Below, piece after piece: positions 60,591 to 64,000 of a DNA stretch of 64,000 nt. The stretch is taken from positions 1 to 64,000 of the forward strand of contig SVDU01000014.1 of the NCBI GenBank assembly GCA_015057705.1, read 5' to 3'. Both the position numbers and the translations under genes were made by a program. The notes under the pieces are model-generated. The model saw only the letters and a list, made by a program, of their open reading frames with translations. It did no database searches and was not told the DNA's origin. Each line of letters starts with the position of its first letter. Position 1 is the stretch's first letter. This DNA is from Paenibacillaceae bacterium. GTDB taxonomy: Bacteria; Bacillota; Clostridia; Lachnospirales; Lachnospiraceae.

Positions 60591-60932
60591 ATGAAGAAAA
60601 TTGAAGCATTTATCCGTCCGGAAAAACTGGAAGATATAAAGGAAATTATGGACGAACTGAAATTAAACGGGCTCAGCATTATGCAGGTGATGGGCTGCGG
60701 AAACCAGAAGGGATGGACGGAGTTTGTCCGTGGAGCAGAGGTGGATTATAATTTCCTTACTAAAATAAAGATAGAATTATTTGTAACCGATGACCAGTCA
60801 GAGGCTGTGATATCCGCAATTATCAGACGAGCTTATACAGGAGAGTATGGTGACGGTAAAATTTTTATATCTGATATACAGGATGCCATCAGAATCCGCA
60901 CAGGAGAGCGGGGAATTGACGCAATTAAATAG
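60591..60932 (+). CDS. glnK: P-II family nitrogen regulatory protein
   Basis: MKKIEAFIRPEKLEDIKEIMDELKLNGLSIMQVMGCGNQKGWTEFVRGAEV, GEYGDGKIFISDIQDAIRIRTGERGIDAI. Confidence 0.94.
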   Translation: MKKIEAFIRPEKLEDIKEIMDELKLNGLSIMQVMGCGNQKGWTEFVRGAEVDYNFLTKIKIELFVTDDQSEAVISAIIRRAYTGEYGDGKIFISDIQDAIRIRTGERGIDAIK

Positions 60933-60941
60933 TTGATTTTA

Positions 60942-60985
60942 TAAGGCAGTAAAGCTGGATTTTTTCAGTTTTACTGCCTTATTTT
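60942..60985 (+). terminator. rho-independent terminator after glnK
   Basis: AAGGCAGTAAA...TTTTACTGCCTT ATTTTGTT. Confidence 0.75.
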
Positions 60986-61121
60986 GTTAGAATCATTTTT
61001 TTATGGGAATGAATATGATAGATCGGGGTATATGCCCATTGAATTAAAACCAGATAATCGTTATAATTATCATATTTCCATAACGATTAAAAGAAATTAT
61101 AAAAGAACCAGCGGAGGAGTT

Positions 61122-61526
61122 ATGAGCATCAGGGTTGTAGTTGTAGATAATTCAGAGGAACTATTGGTGAAACTAACGGGTATTTTAAAAGATGTGAATG
61201 AAATTGAATTGTGCGGAAGCTTTCCGGAAGCCATTACAGCAATGCAGTATATAAAGGAAAATCCGGTAGATCTTGTTTTTTCGGATATTGTCATGCCGGA
61301 TATCAGTGGTATTACACTGGCCTCCAAGCTTTACGAACTCCCGGACCCGCCAGAAGTTGTGCTTCTGTCCGGAATCCCGGGATTTTCACTGGAAGCATTT
61401 AAAATTCGTGTATTTGCGTTTATTGTAAAGCCATACACAAGGGCGCAGATCAGTAAGGTGATACGTTTATATAAAGAAAAAAGGTCAGGGGCAGAGGCCG
61501 GCAGTACAGCTGAAATAGCCAGATAG
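61122..61526 (+). CDS. stand-alone receiver (REC) domain protein
   Basis: VVVDNSEELLVKLTGIL, VDLVFSDIVMPDISG, FIVKPY; no output domain. Confidence 0.85.
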   Translation: MSIRVVVVDNSEELLVKLTGILKDVNEIELCGSFPEAITAMQYIKENPVDLVFSDIVMPDISGITLASKLYELPDPPEVVLLSGIPGFSLEAFKIRVFAFIVKPYTRAQISKVIRLYKEKRSGAEAGSTAEIAR

Positions 61527-61638
61527 ACATAAGGGTTCGTGTCTTCCCCGTTTTTGCTTTTTAATGGACGAACCCTATATCCTATGCTATAATAGGAAGA
61601 TAGTGAAAAAAGAACCTTTTTTCCATAAGGAGTTTAAT

Positions 61639-63699
61639 ATGAAAGAGAAGTTTAAAATAAAGGGACAGCTGGGGATCTACTTGCAATGGCCTCTTTACTT
61701 AACCGGGCTGTTAATTGTTGCCAATGCAGTGATCGGTGCAGTGAGCGCAAAAGCAGGGATCATTATGGCTCTGTTTACTCTGATGTATGCAGGTATTGCC
61801 TTCTGGCTTTCTTTTTATAGAAAGAGACGTCTGTTAAGCGGTCTTGTGGAATTCTCTGCAGAGTACTCCTGGATGCAGAAGAAGCTCCTCAATGACCTTG
61901 AGATTCCTTACGCAATAGCAGATGAAAGCGGGAGAATTCTATGGGGGAATGACGAATTTTCCGTGGTTCTGGGAGAAGAGAAGCACATCAGGGCATCGAA
62001 AAAGAATTTAACCGGTATATTTCCTGAGATTACAAAAGATGTGTTAAAGCTGGCAGATGGTGCTGTAACACTTCATGGAGTATGCAATGACAGGAAGTAT
62101 CAGATTCAGCTCAAAGCAGTGCATATGAACGATGCATCGGAACTGATGAGCGAGACTGAAGGAATGAATGATGCAGAACAGACGCTGCTGGCAGTTTATT
62201 TATTTGATGAAACAGAGATTCTAACATATAAACAGATGGTAGATGACCAGAAGATGGTCGCAGGTCTTATTTATCTGGATAACTACGATGAGGCATTGGA
62301 AAGCGTAGAAGAAGTACGTCGCTCACTTTTAACTGCACTCATTGACCGGAAGATCACTAAGTACATCACCACTATGAATGGAATTGTAAAAAAGCTGGAG
62401 AAAGATAAGTACTTCATTGCCATCAAGCAGTGTTACATCGCAGAACTGAAAGAAAACCGTTTTTCCATTCTGGAAGAGGTTAAGACTGTCAATATCGGCA
62501 ATGAAATGTCGGTTACATTAAGTATTGGTCTTGGAATGAACGGTGACAGTTACTATAAGAATTTAGATTTTGCAAGAATTGCTATTGATATGGCACTTGG
62601 GCGCGGCGGCGACCAGGCAGTGATCAAGGATGGAGAACGAATCCAGTACTTTGGAGGAAAAGCTCCCCAGGTGGAGAAGACAACCCGTGTAAAGGCCCGT
62701 GTAAAGGCACATGCACTGCGGGAACTGATGGAAACCAAGGATCGGATCTTAATTATGGGACACCGCCTGACTGATATCGATTCCTTTGGCGCTGCCGTTG
62801 GAATCTACCGGATTGCTACTGCCATGGATAAAAAGGCTAATATTGTTATTAATGAAGTCACCACATCCGTCCGTCCCATGAAGGACCGGTTTGTGGGAAA
62901 TCCGGATTATCCGGAGGATTTATTTTTAAAAGGTGATGCAGCAGCCAGTCTGGTTGATGCCAATACCCTGCTTGTTGTAGTAGATGTGAACCGGCCAAGC
63001 ATTACCGATGAACCCCAGCTCCTTCGTATGGTGAAAACCATTGTGGTTCTGGATCATCACAGACAGAGCAGTGAGATCATTGATAATGCGGTTTTATCCT
63101 ATGTAGAGCCGTATGCATCCTCAGCCTGTGAGATGGTAGCTGAGGTGCTTCAGTACATTGCAGATGGAATTAAGATCAAATCTGCGGAAGCAGATGCTCT
63201 ATATGCAGGAATTGTGATCGATACCCATAATTTCACTAATCAGACAGGTGTAAGAACCTTTGAAGCGGCTGCCTTTTTAAGAAGGAACGGTGCAGATGTT
63301 GTCCGTGTCAGGAAGCTGTTCCGGGATGATCTTGATGATTATAAGGCAAAAGCGGAAGCAGTGAGAGAGGCTGAGATCTTTGAAGGAAACTTTGCTATCA
63401 GTACATGCCCTTCTGAGGGAATAGACAGCCCAACCGTAGTAGGTGCACAGGCAGCCAATGAACTGTTAGATATATCGGGAATTAAGGCCTCTGTGGTTAT
63501 GACAGAGTATAACAATACGGTATATTTAAGCGCCCGTTCCATTGACGAAGTCAATGTACAGGTGATGATGGAGAAGCTTGGCGGCGGCGGACACAGAACC
63601 ATTGCAGGTGCCCAGCTTGCCGGTGTAAGCATAGAAGAAGCAAGAAACCAGGTAAAAGCGGTTATTAAAGAGATGTTAGAGAAGGGAGACATATCATAA
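61639..63699 (+). CDS. gdpP: DHH family cyclic-di-AMP phosphodiesterase
   Basis: N-terminal TMs, PAS, degenerate GGDEF, DHH/DHHA1: [45 protein letters not shown]; precedes rplI. Confidence 0.95.
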   Translation: MKEKFKIKGQLGIYLQWPLYLTGLLIVANAVIGAVSAKAGIIMALFTLMYAGIAFWLSFYRKRRLLSGLVEFSAEYSWMQKKLLNDLEIPYAIADESGRILWGNDEFSVVLGEEKHIRASKKNLTGIFPEITKDVLKLADGAVTLHGVCNDRKYQIQLKAVHMNDASELMSETEGMNDAEQTLLAVYLFDETEILTYKQMVDDQKMVAGLIYLDNYDEALESVEEVRRSLLTALIDRKITKYITTMNGIVKKLEKDKYFIAIKQCYIAELKENRFSILEEVKTVNIGNEMSVTLSIGLGMNGDSYYKNLDFARIAIDMALGRGGDQAVIKDGERIQYFGGKAPQVEKTTRVKARVKAHALRELMETKDRILIMGHRLTDIDSFGAAVGIYRIATAMDKKANIVINEVTTSVRPMKDRFVGNPDYPEDLFLKGDAAASLVDANTLLVVVDVNRPSITDEPQLLRMVKTIVVLDHHRQSSEIIDNAVLSYVEPYASSACEMVAEVLQYIADGIKIKSAEADALYAGIVIDTHNFTNQTGVRTFEAAAFLRRNGADVVRVRKLFRDDLDDYKAKAEAVREAEIFEGNFAISTCPSEGIDSPTVVGAQAANELLDISGIKASVVMTEYNNTVYLSARSIDEVNVQVMMEKLGGGGHRTIAGAQLAGVSIEEARNQVKAVIKEMLEKGDIS

Positions 63700-64000
63700 T
63701 GGATATTGTATTATTAGAAGATGTAAAAGCACTGGGAAAAAAGGGACAGATCGTAAAGGTTAATGACGGATATGCAAGAAATTTCATTCTCCCGAAAAAA
63801 CTGGGAATGGAAGCAAATACAAAAAATTTAAATGACTTAAAGCTTCAGAAAGCCAATGAAGCGAAGATCGCAGCAGATCAGCTGGAAGCAGCAAAAGAGC
63901 TGGGTAAGAAGATTGAAGAAGCTTCCATTACCCTGACAATCCGCGCAGGGGAAGGCGGAAGAGCATTTGGTTCCGTATCCAGTAAGGAGATTGCCCAGGC
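63699..64000 (+). CDS. rplI: 50S ribosomal protein L9, truncated by window end
   Basis: [51 protein letters not shown] overlaps the gdpP stop. Confidence 0.93.
   Translation, partial: MDIVLLEDVKALGKKGQIVKVNDGYARNFILPKKLGMEANTKNLNDLKLQKANEAKIAADQLEAAKELGKKIEEASITLTIRAGEGGRAFGSVSSKEIAQ

Noticed and set aside
1-64000. CRISPR arrays, prophage, intact transposons, tRNA or rRNA genes, toxin-antitoxin or classical defence systems
   Set aside because: None seen by reading both strands: no regularly spaced repeats, no integrase/transposase or capsid-like ORFs, no cloverleaf or rRNA motifs.

Overview
Window of a Firmicutes chromosome that looks like a Clostridia/Lachnospiraceae relative, judging from gene order and protein style; no database was searched. 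It holds about 45 supported genes, mostly carbohydrate or solute uptake modules. In order: a decayed, AT-rich left end with methyltransferase, GNAT and P-loop genes and gene remnants; a Ca2+ P-type ATPase; a PrpR-like regulator divergent from a DUF1537 kinase; a dga-type mannose-family PTS operon (EIIA-B-C-D, DgaE, DgaF) with a divergent RpiR regulator; a YesMN two-component pair with a sugar ABC transporter and GH31; a second YesMN pair with YtfQRT-YjfF; MATE; an esterase/AraC/GH31/esterase cluster; LysR with a Nik/Opp-type ABC transporter and an AstE/AspA-like deacylase; topoisomerase III; LacI with PhnD-C-E-E and a 5'-nucleotidase family protein; a T-box followed by cstA; amtB-glnK; a stand-alone receiver; gdpP; and the start of rplI, cut by the window end. 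The most interesting signal is a pair of paralogous ~137-nt intergenic transcription units (about 36683-36820 and 40461-40597). Each has a promoter with 17-bp spacing, a 5' hairpin, a conserved core and a terminator whose stem covaries around a constant loop. They look like sibling small RNAs and bracket a GH31/esterase cassette. Other notable RNA-level findings are an apparent ANTAR-type dual-hexaloop antitermination leader before amtB-glnK, a T-box before cstA, and terminators placed just after the binding-protein gene in three of four ABC operons.
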